From Gammaproteobacteria bacterium (GTDB taxonomy: Bacteria; Pseudomonadota; Gammaproteobacteria; Porifericomitales; Porifericomitaceae), in assembly GCA_014238615.1 (NCBI GenBank), contig JABAAT010000038.1, positions 142,363 through 206,362 of the forward strand: DNA of 64,000 nt. Direction: 5' to 3'. Shown here one piece after another: positions 33,517 through 45,177 of this stretch (the stretch's first letter is position 1; every line of letters begins with the position of its first letter). The notes under the pieces were generated by a model. It was not told the DNA's origin. It searched no databases and saw only the letters and a program-made list of their open reading frames with translations. Both the position numbers and the translations under genes were made by a program.

Positions 33517-34883
33517 GTTGACGCGGGGGCCGTTTCGGCCATGGGTAGTACGCGTGAGAAACAGGAATTTACCAAGGCCTTACTCCATTCCAGGCGCTCA
33601 TCAAACCGTTCCAGGGCGGTGTCCGGGTCGACCTCGGGGAACAGCGCGCGCGCCAGCACGCGGCGCCGACGGGAGTCATCGGGCAGTTCGTGAGTCTGCT
33701 GTTCCTCTTCCAGTTGCAGGAAGTTCTCCAGGCGGCGCAGGAACAGGTAGGCACGACGCAGGGAATGTGCTTCCCTGCTGCTTAGCAGACCGGTCCGCAC
33801 CAGGCCCTGCATGGCCCGCACGGTACTCGTGGTGCGCAGCACCGGCTGTTGGGCGCCGTGCAACAACTGCAGGATATGCACGAAAAATTCCAGCTCACGA
33901 ATGCCGCCGGCGCCGGTCTTGACGTTCCAGGATGCGGGACACTCCTGTTTCCGGGAGAGTTCCCCCTTGATTTCCACCAGGCCCTGGACATCCTTCTGAT
34001 CCAGGGATCGCAGGTAAAGAAAGGGTTCCATGCGCCGCAATAATTCCCGGCCGGGCGCGGCGGCTCCGCTGACGCGGCGCGCCCTGAGCCAGGCCAGCCG
34101 CTCCCAGGGCCTGGAGTGCACGCTGTAATAGCTTTCCATGGCGCTCACCGTGAGCAGCGGCGCACCCTGCAGGCCCCAGGGCCGCAGGCGTAAATCGACG
34201 CGGTAGAGAAAGCCCAGATCGTCGCGTTCCTGAAGCAGCCGCGCCATCCGGTCGCACCAGTCTGCGGCGCGGGCCAGTTGCTCATGCATCTGCCTTGGCT
34301 GCGTTCCATATTCGGGAGCCACGTAAACCAGGTCCACGTCGGAACTCAGGTTCAGTTCGCCGGCGCCCAGCTTACCCAGGGCGAAGATGCAGGGCACACC
34401 TTGCTCCTCCCAAGACGAGGGTGGACAACCGCAGGCCTGTTCCAGGGCGCATCCAAGGATGTCTTCGGCCAGTTTGCTGAAATCGCTGAGTACGGCCTCG
34501 CAGGAACGCTTCCCGCCCAGGTCCAGGAAGCAGATCTTCAGTAGCTCAGAGTACTTATGGCGGCGCAGGGCGACTCCCGGGCGCTCCGCGCGGCACGGCT
34601 CGGGGGGTGCGGCGCCGGGCTCCCGGCCGCACTGCTCCAGTTCTTCCGGATGTCGGCACAGGAAATGGGTCAGGAAAGCGGAGAGACTCAGCAGGCGCAA
34701 CAGGGCGGGCAGGTGCTCCTCCGGCAGCCGTTGCAGGACGGCCTCGGCGCCGGGCGCCGCCAGCAGTTGCCGCAGGCGCTGTTCCGCCTTCTCCGGAGCA
34801 GGGCTGGCGGCCAGCAAGGTGGAAAACGACAATCCCCTCAAGCGTATTCTCCAGGGCATCGTCGCACTCCCCGCGGGACGCAT
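33513..34883 (-). CDS. glnE: Glutamate-ammonia-ligase adenylyltransferase, N-terminal half (separate ORF)
   Basis: GKLGAGELNLSSDVDLVYV; FLYRVDLRLRPWGLQGAPLLTVSAMESYYSVHSRPWERLAWLRAR; KTGAGGIRELEFFVHILQL. Confidence 0.85.
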   Translation of the reverse strand: MRPAGSATMPWRIRLRGLSFSTLLAASPAPEKAEQRLRQLLAAPGAEAVLQRLPEEHLPALLRLLSLSAFLTHFLCRHPEELEQCGREPGAAPPEPCRAERPGVALRRHKYSELLKICFLDLGGKRSCEAVLSDFSKLAEDILGCALEQACGCPPSSWEEQGVPCIFALGKLGAGELNLSSDVDLVYVAPEYGTQPRQMHEQLARAADWCDRMARLLQERDDLGFLYRVDLRLRPWGLQGAPLLTVSAMESYYSVHSRPWERLAWLRARRVSGAAAPGRELLRRMEPFLYLRSLDQKDVQGLVEIKGELSRKQECPASWNVKTGAGGIRELEFFVHILQLLHGAQQPVLRTTSTVRAMQGLVRTGLLSSREAHSLRRAYLFLRRLENFLQLEEEQQTHELPDDSRRRRVLARALFPEVDPDTALERFDERLEWSKALVNSCFSRVLPMAETAPAST

Positions 34884-34892
34884 GCAGGAACT

Positions 34893-36773
<1,881 letters not shown>

Positions 36774-36995
36774 TCAAAGAATGCTCCAAGCTTATTAAGG
36801 TATCACGCGGATGGGACGTGTGTCACGAGACACGGCAGGTCGGCGCGGCGCACGCGCCACGCCGGGAACCCTGTTAGTATGTTACACCGATTCCGGGATG
36901 ATTGCATACCTTGATGCTGTGCATAAACGAAAGTCAGCAGGGAGAAAAAACACCACACCATGGCGGCATCCACTCACCACAAGCACTGAGCTCCT

Positions 36996-37655
36996 ATGGA
37001 TTACGAACAGGCCAGGCTGAATATGATCGAAGGCCAGATTCGGCCGTGGGATGTATCTGATCCCCTGGTGCTGGAGTTACTGGCCAGTCTGCGCCGGGAG
37101 GATTTCATGCCCCTGGAGTACCGGGAGTTGGCCTATGCCGACACCAGCGTGCCGCTGGCGCACGGCCAATGCGTTCTGCCTCCCAAGCTGGAGGCACGCA
37201 TGCTGCAGGCTTTGCACCTTCAGGAGGGAGACAAGGTGCTGGAAGTAGGCACCGGTTGCGCTTACTTTACGGCGCTGCTGGCCGCGAGCGGCGTCCAGCG
37301 AGTCCTGAGCCTGGACCTGTTCCCCGAGTTCCGCCACACGGCGACCATAAACCTGGACAACCTGGGTCTCGCCAGGGAGGTGCACCTGCTGGTGAAAGAC
37401 GGCCTGGGAGGAGCGCCGGATGACGCCCCGTATGACGCCATTGCCCTGACCGGTTCGGTGCCCGCCCTGGATGATGCCTTGTTGGAGCAATTGCGGGTGG
37501 GCGGCCGACTGTGCGCGGTGGTAGGCGCGGACCCGGTCATGGAATTATTGCTGGTGCGGCGGATGGCCGAGTGGGCCTGGTCCCGGGAGTCCTTGCTGGA
37601 AACCAATGTACCGCGCCTGATCGGCGCCCTGGAAGATCATGCTTTCGACCTTTGA
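36996..37655 (+). CDS. Protein-L-isoaspartate O-methyltransferase family protein
   Basis: MIEGQIRPWDVSDPLVLE; EARMLQALHLQEGDKVLEVGTGCAYFTALLA. Confidence 0.88.
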   Translation: MDYEQARLNMIEGQIRPWDVSDPLVLELLASLRREDFMPLEYRELAYADTSVPLAHGQCVLPPKLEARMLQALHLQEGDKVLEVGTGCAYFTALLAASGVQRVLSLDLFPEFRHTATINLDNLGLAREVHLLVKDGLGGAPDDAPYDAIALTGSVPALDDALLEQLRVGGRLCAVVGADPVMELLLVRRMAEWAWSRESLLETNVPRLIGALEDHAFDL

Positions 37656-38991
37656 AGCGCACCCGGCGCGCCCGGGCCGGATGCTGCTGCTGCTGCTGTT
37701 GTTGGGGTCGGTGTCGCCGGGCGCCGCAGAGACCACGCCCGATCTGCTCAGCCTGTGTGAAAAAGCGCGCCGCAGCGATCCGGTCTTCAGGCAGTTCCAG
37801 GCGCGCCTGGACGCGGCGCGCCAGGATCGGCCTCAAGCCGCGGCCGCCCTGCTGCCGAAGATCGCCCTCTCGGGACATGCCGAGTTCCAGCACCAGGATA
37901 TCGAAAGTGACCTGCCTTTCTCGGGCGGCCCCAATTCGAGCAGTTACGAATCCTACGGCTACACGCTGTCCCTGCGTCAGCCGATCTACCGCCGCGAGTT
38001 GCACCTGCGGTTGCGCCGTGCCGGGCATACCTTGTCCGAGGCGGAACACTTGCTGGAAGATGCCGACCAAAAACTCATCGTGCGCGTGGCGGAGCACTAT
38101 TTCAACATCCTTGCGGCCGAAGACAATCTTGTCTTCGCGCGCAAGGAGATGCAGGCGCTCAGCCGACAGCTGGAGCAGGCTGAGCAGCGCTTCAAGGTCG
38201 GTCTGAGCGCGGTGACCGATGTGCACGAAACGCAGGCCGCCCATGACCGCGCGGTCGCCGCCGAACTGCAGGCGCGGAACCAACTGGACCGGGTGCGCGA
38301 AGCCTTGCGTGAAGTGACCGGTGAACTAACGCTCCGCCTGACCCCGCTCCCCCTGGAGTTGCTGCTGGAATCGCCGCAACCTGACGATATCGAGCACTGG
38401 GCCGCTCTCGGCCTGCAATCTAACAAGGTGATCCTGGCCGCCCGGGAGGCGGCGGCGGCGGCCCTGCTGGACACCGAGATCGCCGCCGCCGACCACCTGC
38501 CGTCCCTGGATTTTTTGAGCAAGAAATCCTTCCAGGTTTCGGGGGGGTTGTTCGGTTCGAACGAAACGGATGGCATCCTCCTGGGCATGGAGTTCAACCT
38601 GCCCTTGTTCCAGGGCGGCGCGGTGCGGGCCGCCGTGCGCCGCGCCCATGAAAATTACCGCATCGCGCTGGAGCAACTGGATCAGATGCGCCGCGAGGTG
38701 GAATTGCGCACCCGGGAAGCTTACCTGGCGCTGATTTCCGGCATCGGCGTGGTGCGGGCGTTGCAGCGCTCGGTGCTTTCCGCCGAGACCGCGTTGAAAG
38801 CCACCCGCGCCGGTTTCGAGGTCGGCACCCGCACCCCGGTGGATGTGATCAGCGCTGAACGCAACCTGTTCGAGGCACAACGCAACCACGCGCGCGCGCG
38901 CTACGACTACTTTTTGAATCACCTGCGCCTGCGGCAGGCCTCCGGCCTGCTTTCGCAGAACGAGTTAGAACGCTTGAACGGCTGGCTGTGA
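37639..38991 (+). CDS. TolC-family outer membrane efflux protein
   Basis: Signal peptide then TolC repeats: AVTDVHETQAAHDRA, TPVDVISAERNLFEAQRNHARARYDYFLNHLRLRQASGLLS. Confidence 0.92.
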   Translation: MLSTFEAHPARPGRMLLLLLLLGSVSPGAAETTPDLLSLCEKARRSDPVFRQFQARLDAARQDRPQAAAALLPKIALSGHAEFQHQDIESDLPFSGGPNSSSYESYGYTLSLRQPIYRRELHLRLRRAGHTLSEAEHLLEDADQKLIVRVAEHYFNILAAEDNLVFARKEMQALSRQLEQAEQRFKVGLSAVTDVHETQAAHDRAVAAELQARNQLDRVREALREVTGELTLRLTPLPLELLLESPQPDDIEHWAALGLQSNKVILAAREAAAAALLDTEIAAADHLPSLDFLSKKSFQVSGGLFGSNETDGILLGMEFNLPLFQGGAVRAAVRRAHENYRIALEQLDQMRREVELRTREAYLALISGIGVVRALQRSVLSAETALKATRAGFEVGTRTPVDVISAERNLFEAQRNHARARYDYFLNHLRLRQASGLLSQNELERLNGWL

Positions 38992-39046
38992 AACGGAACG
39001 GGACAGGCAGCCGGCTCCCCATGAAAACTTCGTAGAGAGAAAAACA

Positions 39047-39628
39047 ATGAACCACGATCCGAAGACCAGGACTGATCTGATCTGCAACGCGCGCTCCAGT
39101 TGCCTGGTGGTGGTGGATATACAGCAAAGCCTGGCCGCGGCGATGCCGCACCGGGTGCTGGAACGCCTGCTGCGCTCGAGCAGCCTGTTGATGCGCGGCG
39201 CCGCCAGGCTCTCCGTGCCGATGCTCGCGACTTTGCAATACCCGAAAGGCCTGGGCCCCCTGGTCACGAAGCTGGAGGGCCTGCTGCCCAAGGATGCGCC
39301 TCGCCTTGAGAAGACAGCCTTTTCCGTCACCGTGGCGGAAGGTTTTTGCGAACGCCTGGAAAGCCTGGGGCGCCGCCAGGTGATCCTGGTCGGCATGGAG
39401 GCGCATGTCTGCATTTTACAAAGCGCCCTGCAACTGCAGGAGCGTGGTTACCAGGTTTTCGTCGTGGGGGACGCGATCTGCTCGCGCATCCGTGAGAACT
39501 ACGAAAATTCCCTGTTGCGCCTGCGCGCGGCGGGGGTCTGCATCACGACCACGGAATCGGTACTTTTCGAATGGCTGCGGGACGCCGGCCACGAGGCTTT
39601 CAAGGACATCGCACAGTTGGTGCGCTGA
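39047..39628 (+). CDS. Isochorismatase-family hydrolase
   Basis: SCLVVVDIQQSLAAAM; RRQVILVGMEAHVCILQSALQLQERGYQVFVVGDA. Confidence 0.92.
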   Translation: MNHDPKTRTDLICNARSSCLVVVDIQQSLAAAMPHRVLERLLRSSSLLMRGAARLSVPMLATLQYPKGLGPLVTKLEGLLPKDAPRLEKTAFSVTVAEGFCERLESLGRRQVILVGMEAHVCILQSALQLQERGYQVFVVGDAICSRIRENYENSLLRLRAAGVCITTTESVLFEWLRDAGHEAFKDIAQLVR

Positions 39629-39642
39629 ACCGCACCCCGGCT

Positions 39643-40317
39643 TCAGGGCGTCCCGTCCGGCAACTCAAGCAAACGCCAGCCGCGGCGCCGCGCCGTCTGC
39701 AGCAGCAGCGGGTCGGGATTCACCGCCACCGGCCGCCGCACCTCGTTCAGCAAGGGCAGATCATTGTGCGAGTCGCTGTAGAACCAGCTGTCCTGCAGCC
39801 GCTCTTCCCGGCGGCACCCGGCCAGCCAGTCGCGAAGGCGCTGTACCTTGCCTTCCCGAAAGGCTGGAATCCCGCTGACGCGGCCGGTATAACAACCGTC
39901 CCTCAGCTCCGGTTCCGGGGCGATCAACGTCTCGATCCTGAAGCAGTCGGCGATGGGGCGGGTGATGAAACTGTTGGTCGAGGTGATGAGCAACAGGTGG
40001 TGTCCACGGCGCCGATGCGCGTTCACCAGTTTCAGACCGGCCGACCGCAGTCTCGGGCGAATGCGTTCGGCGATAAAAGCCGCGCGCAGGCTCTCGCATT
40101 CCTCCGGAGTGCGGCCGCGTAGAAACTCCAGCTGCAAGGTGAGATAGCATTCAACATCCATGCGGCCCGCCTCGTAGTCGCGCATGAAAGCATGTTGCCG
40201 GCGCATGTGTTGCACGGGGTCGGCCAGCAATTTTCGGTCGCGGAGGAACACGGCCCAAAGCAGGTCGCTGCTGCCGCTGAGCAGGGTGTCGTCGAGATCA
40301 AAGAGGGCAAGCGGCAT
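39643..40317 (-). CDS. HAD-superfamily (HAD-IB) hydrolase, phosphoserine phosphatase-like
   Basis: MPLALFDLDDTLL; LLITSTNSFITRPIA; FYSDSHNDLPLLNEVRRPVAVNPD. Confidence 0.9.
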   Translation of the reverse strand: MPLALFDLDDTLLSGSSDLLWAVFLRDRKLLADPVQHMRRQHAFMRDYEAGRMDVECYLTLQLEFLRGRTPEECESLRAAFIAERIRPRLRSAGLKLVNAHRRRGHHLLLITSTNSFITRPIADCFRIETLIAPEPELRDGCYTGRVSGIPAFREGKVQRLRDWLAGCRREERLQDSWFYSDSHNDLPLLNEVRRPVAVNPDPLLLQTARRRGWRLLELPDGTP

Positions 40318-40367
40318 GCTGGCGATCCACCCCAAAACATGACCTGGGGTCTGACACGGGGTCGGTC

Positions 40368-40802
40368 TTAGGGATTCGTCTCCTGGAAGCGCGCCCGCCT
40401 GATATGCCAGGTTTGCTCCATGCCGCTCAGCATCTCGCAACCCAGGTCCTGGCGGTTTTCTTCTCCGGGTGCAATGCGATCCGCGGTCAGGCCGACCTGG
40501 CGCGTATCCATCAGGCGGCGGAACATCCGATAGTTGATAACGCGATTGGGATGGTCGTTCTGCAGGTAGCGCATCTTGCCGCGCCGCAGGCTGGAGCACT
40601 TGGACGAGAAGCGGGCATCTATGCGCAGAAAGGACCCGGCCTCGGCGCCCCCGGCTTCCTTCGGCGGTGCTTCGGAGCCGGCCGCATACCCCGCCGGGAC
40701 GGTCGGTCCGACAGCCAGGGCCAGCAGCACGCCCCAGACGCCGACGCGACCCAGGCAGCCCAGTGCGGGGCGCTTACGAGCCTGCTGAGCAACTGTCATC
40801 AT
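40368..40802 (-). CDS. Hypothetical exported protein
   Basis: N-terminal hydrophobic signal-like segment VWGVLLALAVGPTVPAGYAAG; no family recognised. Confidence 0.5.
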   Translation of the reverse strand: MMTVAQQARKRPALGCLGRVGVWGVLLALAVGPTVPAGYAAGSEAPPKEAGGAEAGSFLRIDARFSSKCSSLRRGKMRYLQNDHPNRVINYRMFRRLMDTRQVGLTADRIAPGEENRQDLGCEMLSGMEQTWHIRRARFQETNP

Positions 40803-40895
40803 CCAATCATACCTCTTGAGATAAGTGCGGGGCGGCGGGCGCAAAGCATGCCCCCGGCCCGGCCGATCGTCTCCGCCGACTCCGTGCCGGCAGAC

Positions 40896-41393
40896 TCATT
40901 CTTCCAGGATGCTGCCAAGCATCCAGGCATTCTTCTCGTGGATCTGCAGGCGTTCGGTCAGTAAGTCCAAGGTTGCTTCATCAGCAGCCTTTTCCGCCGC
41001 CGGAAAAGCGGCGCGCGCCGTGTTCGCCACGATACATTGGTCGGCGGCAAGCTGGCGCACCATCTCCAGGGCCCGCGGCACGCCAAGCTCCTCCTGGATC
41101 TGGGTCAACCCGGCGAACTCCTGGTAGGATCCCGGGGCGCGCGCGCCGAGAGTACGAATGCGCTCGGCGATGGTATCCACGGCCAGGGCCAATTCGGTGT
41201 ATTGTTGTTCGAACAGCAGGTGCAGGCTGGCGAACAAGGGGCCCTGGACGTTCCAATGAAAATTGTGGGTCTTCAGGTATAGCGTGTAGCTGTCCGCCAG
41301 CAGCGCGTTGAGCTTGCCGGTGATGGCGGCGCTTTGCCTGGCACTGAGCCGTTGGATGCGACCTGCGCGCCCGGCGTTTTTGCGGTTCGGCAT
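40896..41393 (-). CDS. dps: Dps-family DNA-binding ferritin-like protein
   Basis: LYLKTHNFHWNVQGPLFASLHLLFEQQYTELALAVDTIAERIRTLG. Confidence 0.94.
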   Translation of the reverse strand: MPNRKNAGRAGRIQRLSARQSAAITGKLNALLADSYTLYLKTHNFHWNVQGPLFASLHLLFEQQYTELALAVDTIAERIRTLGARAPGSYQEFAGLTQIQEELGVPRALEMVRQLAADQCIVANTARAAFPAAEKAADEATLDLLTERLQIHEKNAWMLGSILEE

Positions 41394-41589
41394 GTTTTTA
41401 ACTCCCGGGAATCCTGAGAAATCCTACGCTGCCTCGTCATGGGAAACCCTCTTCTATGGGCTGCGTCATGAACTTCAAGGGGATTCTCCTCAAGGCTGTG
41501 GATTGAGCACTTGTTCAGGTTAACAACTACCGCTTTTTTGCGCAAGTTTTCGCGTCAGCATGAGACCCGCGGCGGCGGACGCTGAGACG

Positions 41590-42999
41590 ATGCGCATTCA
41601 TATCCTTGGCATCTGCGGTACCTTCATGGGCGGCATCGCACTCCTGGCGCGGGAGGCCGGGCACGAGGTGAGCGGTTCCGACCAAAACATCTATCCGCCG
41701 ATGAGCGACATGTTGGCCGCGCACCGGATTTGCCCCAGGCAGGGTTATCACCCGCGTCATCTGCGCCCGGCACCCGACCTGGTCATCGTCGGGAATGCCC
41801 TGGCGCGGAGCAATCCGCTGGTGGAATACCTGCTGGAAGAAGGCATTCCCCATGTTTCCGGCCCCGAATGGCTGGCGCGCGAAATCCTGCCCGGGCGGCG
41901 GCTGCTGGCCGTGGCAGGAACCCATGGTAAGACTTCCACCAGTTCCATGCTGGCCTGGATCCTGGAGCGGGCCGGCCTGCGGCCCGGCTACCTGGTGGGC
42001 GGCCTCCCGGGCAACTTCGATGTTTCCGCGCGGCGCGGCGGCGGCGATTGCTTCGTCGTGGAAGCGGACGAATACCACAGCGCCTTCTTCGACCGGCGGC
42101 CCAAGTTCATGTTGTGGCGTTACGAGACCCTGGTACTGACCAACCTGGAATACGATCATGCGGATATTTTTCCTGATCTCGAGTCGATTTGCGCTGAGTT
42201 CAGCCGATTGCTCAAGTTATTGCGACCCTCCAGCCTGTTGCTGTACAACTCCGGGGACGCCCAACTGCGGCGCCTGCTGGAGCGGGGTTGCTGGTCCCGG
42301 ACGCAGGGCTTTGGCGGCCCGGGAGTGCGCTGGCGTGGTGAACCGTTGAGCGCCGACGCCACCCATTTTCGGGTGTATGACGGGAGCCGCGTGGCCGGGG
42401 AAGTCCGCTGGGAAGTGTTGGGACGGCACAACCTGCTGAACGCCCTGGCGGCGATAGCCGCCGCGCGCGAGGCCGGCGTCTCACCGGGGGACGCCTGCGC
42501 GGCGCTCGGCGAATACCGGCCGGTGCGACGCCGCCTGCAGTTCCTGGGTCGCCCGGGAGGCATCAGTCTTTACGATGATTTCGCTCACCACCCCACCGAA
42601 ATCCGCTGTGGGCTGCAGGCCTTGCGCCCAACACTGGCGGCGGGCGCCCGCCTCTTCGCCCTCACCGAGCCGCGCACCCATTCCATGCGCATGGGAGCGC
42701 ACCAAGCCACCCTGGCACCCGCCTTGGTGGAGGCCGATCGGGTCCTGATGCTCCATCCCGCGACCCTGTCGTGGGACCTGGCAAAAGCCGTCGCCCCGCT
42801 TGGTAAACGCTGTACCCTGTGCCGGGATGGCAAGGAGATACTGGCCCTGGTATTGAACGAGGCGCGCCCGGGGGATGTGCTTGTCATCATGAGCAACGGT
42901 GACTTTGCAGACCTGCGCGGGCGGCTCCTGGAACTCCTGGAAACCAGGGGGAAAGTCGCCGCACCCGCGCACGAGTCTTCCTCGAAGCCAGGGGCTTAG
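41590..42999 (+). CDS. mpl: UDP-N-acetylmuramate:L-alanyl-gamma-D-glutamyl-meso-diaminopimelate ligase
   Basis: MRIHILGICGTFMGGIALLAREAGHEVSGSD; AVAGTHGKTSTSSMLAWILE; YDDFAHHPTEIRCGL. Confidence 0.95.
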   Translation: MRIHILGICGTFMGGIALLAREAGHEVSGSDQNIYPPMSDMLAAHRICPRQGYHPRHLRPAPDLVIVGNALARSNPLVEYLLEEGIPHVSGPEWLAREILPGRRLLAVAGTHGKTSTSSMLAWILERAGLRPGYLVGGLPGNFDVSARRGGGDCFVVEADEYHSAFFDRRPKFMLWRYETLVLTNLEYDHADIFPDLESICAEFSRLLKLLRPSSLLLYNSGDAQLRRLLERGCWSRTQGFGGPGVRWRGEPLSADATHFRVYDGSRVAGEVRWEVLGRHNLLNALAAIAAAREAGVSPGDACAALGEYRPVRRRLQFLGRPGGISLYDDFAHHPTEIRCGLQALRPTLAAGARLFALTEPRTHSMRMGAHQATLAPALVEADRVLMLHPATLSWDLAKAVAPLGKRCTLCRDGKEILALVLNEARPGDVLVIMSNGDFADLRGRLLELLETRGKVAAPAHESSSKPGA

Positions 43000-43000
43000 C

Positions 43001-43585
43001 GTGTCAACTTCCAGGAACGCCGGCCTGCGTGCGGCGCCGGCCTGGCAGGCGCGGTTCCTGGGTTGCGGGGCTTCGGCCCTGGCGGCGAACGGGATCCTGG
43101 AGGGCGCCCTGCTGGGTCTGTATTCGGCGGCATGTCTGCTGCTCCCGCGGCGTCCCTTGGCCTGGCTCATCCCCTGGCTGCCGGTGTGGCAACGCCAGGC
43201 GGCGGCGCTCACGGTGACCTGCGGCCTGGCGTGCGCCGCCGCCCTGACGTTGCAAGCCCTTGACGCCCGCCTGGGTGAGCGCCTGGCCCCGGCACTGGCC
43301 CTGGCGGCGGTCAATCCCCTGCTGTGGTTAAGCCTGCTGGATGGCGCCGCCCGGCCGGCGGCGCGCACGGACACCCGGCGGTTTCTCCTTGAAGCCGCCT
43401 TGTTGTTGTTCCTGGCGCCTTTCTGTGTCGGCTGCCTGCAGGCGTTGTGGGCCGGAAAGCTACCGCCGGCACTGGCGCTGCTCGCCCTGGCGGTCGTGGC
43501 CGTCGCGTGGAAGGCATGTCGCGCGTGCCTGCAAAACTTCCCCCCAAACCGTTTTCCAGGTCACCGATGCAGCATGCCCCGGTAA
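43001..43585 (+). CDS. RnfE-like (Rnf/Nqr integral membrane subunit) divergent protein
   Basis: Multi-TM small protein overlapping nth, as rnfE/rsxE precedes nth in many gammaproteobacteria; weak RnfE-like pattern. GTG start. Confidence 0.45.
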   Translation: MSTSRNAGLRAAPAWQARFLGCGASALAANGILEGALLGLYSAACLLLPRRPLAWLIPWLPVWQRQAAALTVTCGLACAAALTLQALDARLGERLAPALALAAVNPLLWLSLLDGAARPAARTDTRRFLLEAALLLFLAPFCVGCLQALWAGKLPPALALLALAVVAVAWKACRACLQNFPPNRFPGHRCSMPR

Positions 43586-44307
43586 GCTCCTCGGCGCAAG
43601 CGCGGACTTTCTTCCGCAGGCTGGAGAAGTTGCGCCCGGAGCCGACCACCGAACTGCATTACCGCAATCCCTTCGAGTTACTGGTGGCGGTGGTACTCTC
43701 AGCACAGACTACCGATGTTGCGGTGAACAAGGTCACCCCCGCCCTGTTCAAGGTCGCCCCGGATGCGCGTTCCATGGCGCGGCTCGGGCGCGATGGGGTG
43801 GAGCGCCATATTCGCTCCATTGGTCTGTACCGCTCCAAGGCCAGGCACCTGGCGGCCGCCTGCAAGCTGCTGCTGGAACACCACGGGGGCGAGGTTCCAG
43901 AGCACCGGGAACAGCTGGAAGCCCTGCCGGGAGTGGGACGCAAGACCGCGAACGTGATTCTGAACACGGCCTTCGGGCAAGCCACGATCGCCGTGGATAC
44001 GCATATCTTCCGGGTGGCGAACCGCACCGGCCTGGCTCCGGGACGCACACCCCTCGAGGTAGAGCAGCGCCTGTTGGAGGTCGTACCGGAACGCTATCGA
44101 CGCCACGCACACCACTGGCTCATCCTGCATGGCCGCTATACCTGCCGGGCGCGCACTCCCTTATGCGCCGAGTGCCCGGTATGGGATTGCTGCGCCTGGC
44201 CGCAACGCGGTGCGTCACCACCCGCAACAGGTCGCCGACGGAAGCCGCTGAAGAACGGCCCGGAACAGGGAAAAAACACGCGCCGTGACGACGGGCAGCT
44301 ATTCTAA
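43567..44307 (+). CDS. nth: Endonuclease III
   Basis: ELLVAVVLSAQTTDVAVNKVTPALF; LPGVGRKTANVILNTAFG; VDTHIFRVANRTGL; [4Fe-4S] cysteines CRARTPLCAECPVWDCC. Confidence 0.95.
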   Translation: MQHAPVSSSAQARTFFRRLEKLRPEPTTELHYRNPFELLVAVVLSAQTTDVAVNKVTPALFKVAPDARSMARLGRDGVERHIRSIGLYRSKARHLAAACKLLLEHHGGEVPEHREQLEALPGVGRKTANVILNTAFGQATIAVDTHIFRVANRTGLAPGRTPLEVEQRLLEVVPERYRRHAHHWLILHGRYTCRARTPLCAECPVWDCCAWPQRGASPPATGRRRKPLKNGPEQGKNTRRDDGQLF

Positions 44308-44360
44308 ATAACAGGAGCCCAAAAACAGGAGATGGAAACAGGGACCGAAGTAAAAGCGGT

Positions 44361-45098
44361 TCAGGACGCTTCGCTCTTCATGCTGAACTTCAAGCGGATT
44401 CCAGCTAATTCGAGGAGGTCCTCGTCCTTCAACGGATAAGCGCTCGGGCCGATGGATTTCCCGTTCACGACCGGGTAGCGCTTGCCATCGCCGTCGCTTT
44501 CGATGTGGGTCAGATAGTAACCTTGGGCCCGTCGTGAGATGGCGGCCACCTGCTTGCCAGGCTTACCCAGGGTAACCAGGGCCTTGGTCAGGAACATGAA
44601 TTTACCGCTGCTGGGACCACTGAGGACACTCAGGCGGGCGTTCCGGACACTCCGGCCCGCGGCGGCGGAATGGTCATCACCAGGGGTGGGAAGCGGGGTG
44701 GGGCCGCCGCCGGCTTGTTCAGTCAGCTTGGCGGCCGTGGCGGCGGCGATAGCCGAGCTTGGCTTAATCATCACCGTGCGCTCAAATTCTTCCTCCTTTT
44801 CCGGCTCGTCTTCCGCCACGAATTTCATTTCGCTGCGGCCGATAAGGAGGCTATCACCGTTACGCAGGGGATGTTTCTTGATCTGCTCACCGTTCACGAT
44901 AGTGCCGTTCGTGCTGCCCATATCTTCCAGGAAGGAATCATCCATGATCGTGATGATCATGGCGTGGCGGCCGCTGGCCGCCACGTCATTCAGGAGGAGG
45001 TCGCATTCCGGACGCCGGCCTATGATCACCCGTTCCTTCTTGATGTGGAAATCATGGGATTCGCCGCCGGTGCCTTGGATAATCAGCTTGTTCATCAC
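44361..45098 (-). CDS. FHA-domain protein (N-terminal FHA plus FHA-like C-terminal domain)
   Basis: IIGRRPECDLLLNDVAASGRHAMI...DMGSTNGTIVNGEQI; C-terminal VVNGKSIGPSAYPLKDEDLLELAGIRLKF. Confidence 0.87.
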   Translation of the reverse strand: MMNKLIIQGTGGESHDFHIKKERVIIGRRPECDLLLNDVAASGRHAMIITIMDDSFLEDMGSTNGTIVNGEQIKKHPLRNGDSLLIGRSEMKFVAEDEPEKEEEFERTVMIKPSSAIAAATAAKLTEQAGGGPTPLPTPGDDHSAAAGRSVRNARLSVLSGPSSGKFMFLTKALVTLGKPGKQVAAISRRAQGYYLTHIESDGDGKRYPVVNGKSIGPSAYPLKDEDLLELAGIRLKFSMKSEAS

Positions 45099-45177
45099 AA
45101 TTTGTTCGTAAGATCCAGGGATTCAGCTCTCGCCGGGTTGCAGCAGGCCAGTGTCCGATTGCTCAGTGTCCGATTGC

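Noticed and set aside
40335-40370. gacctggggtctgacacggggtcggtc resembling a REP/terminal repeat fragment
   Set aside because: Single occurrence with only partial similarity to a motif near 58790; no second intact copy or transposase, so not called a mobile element.
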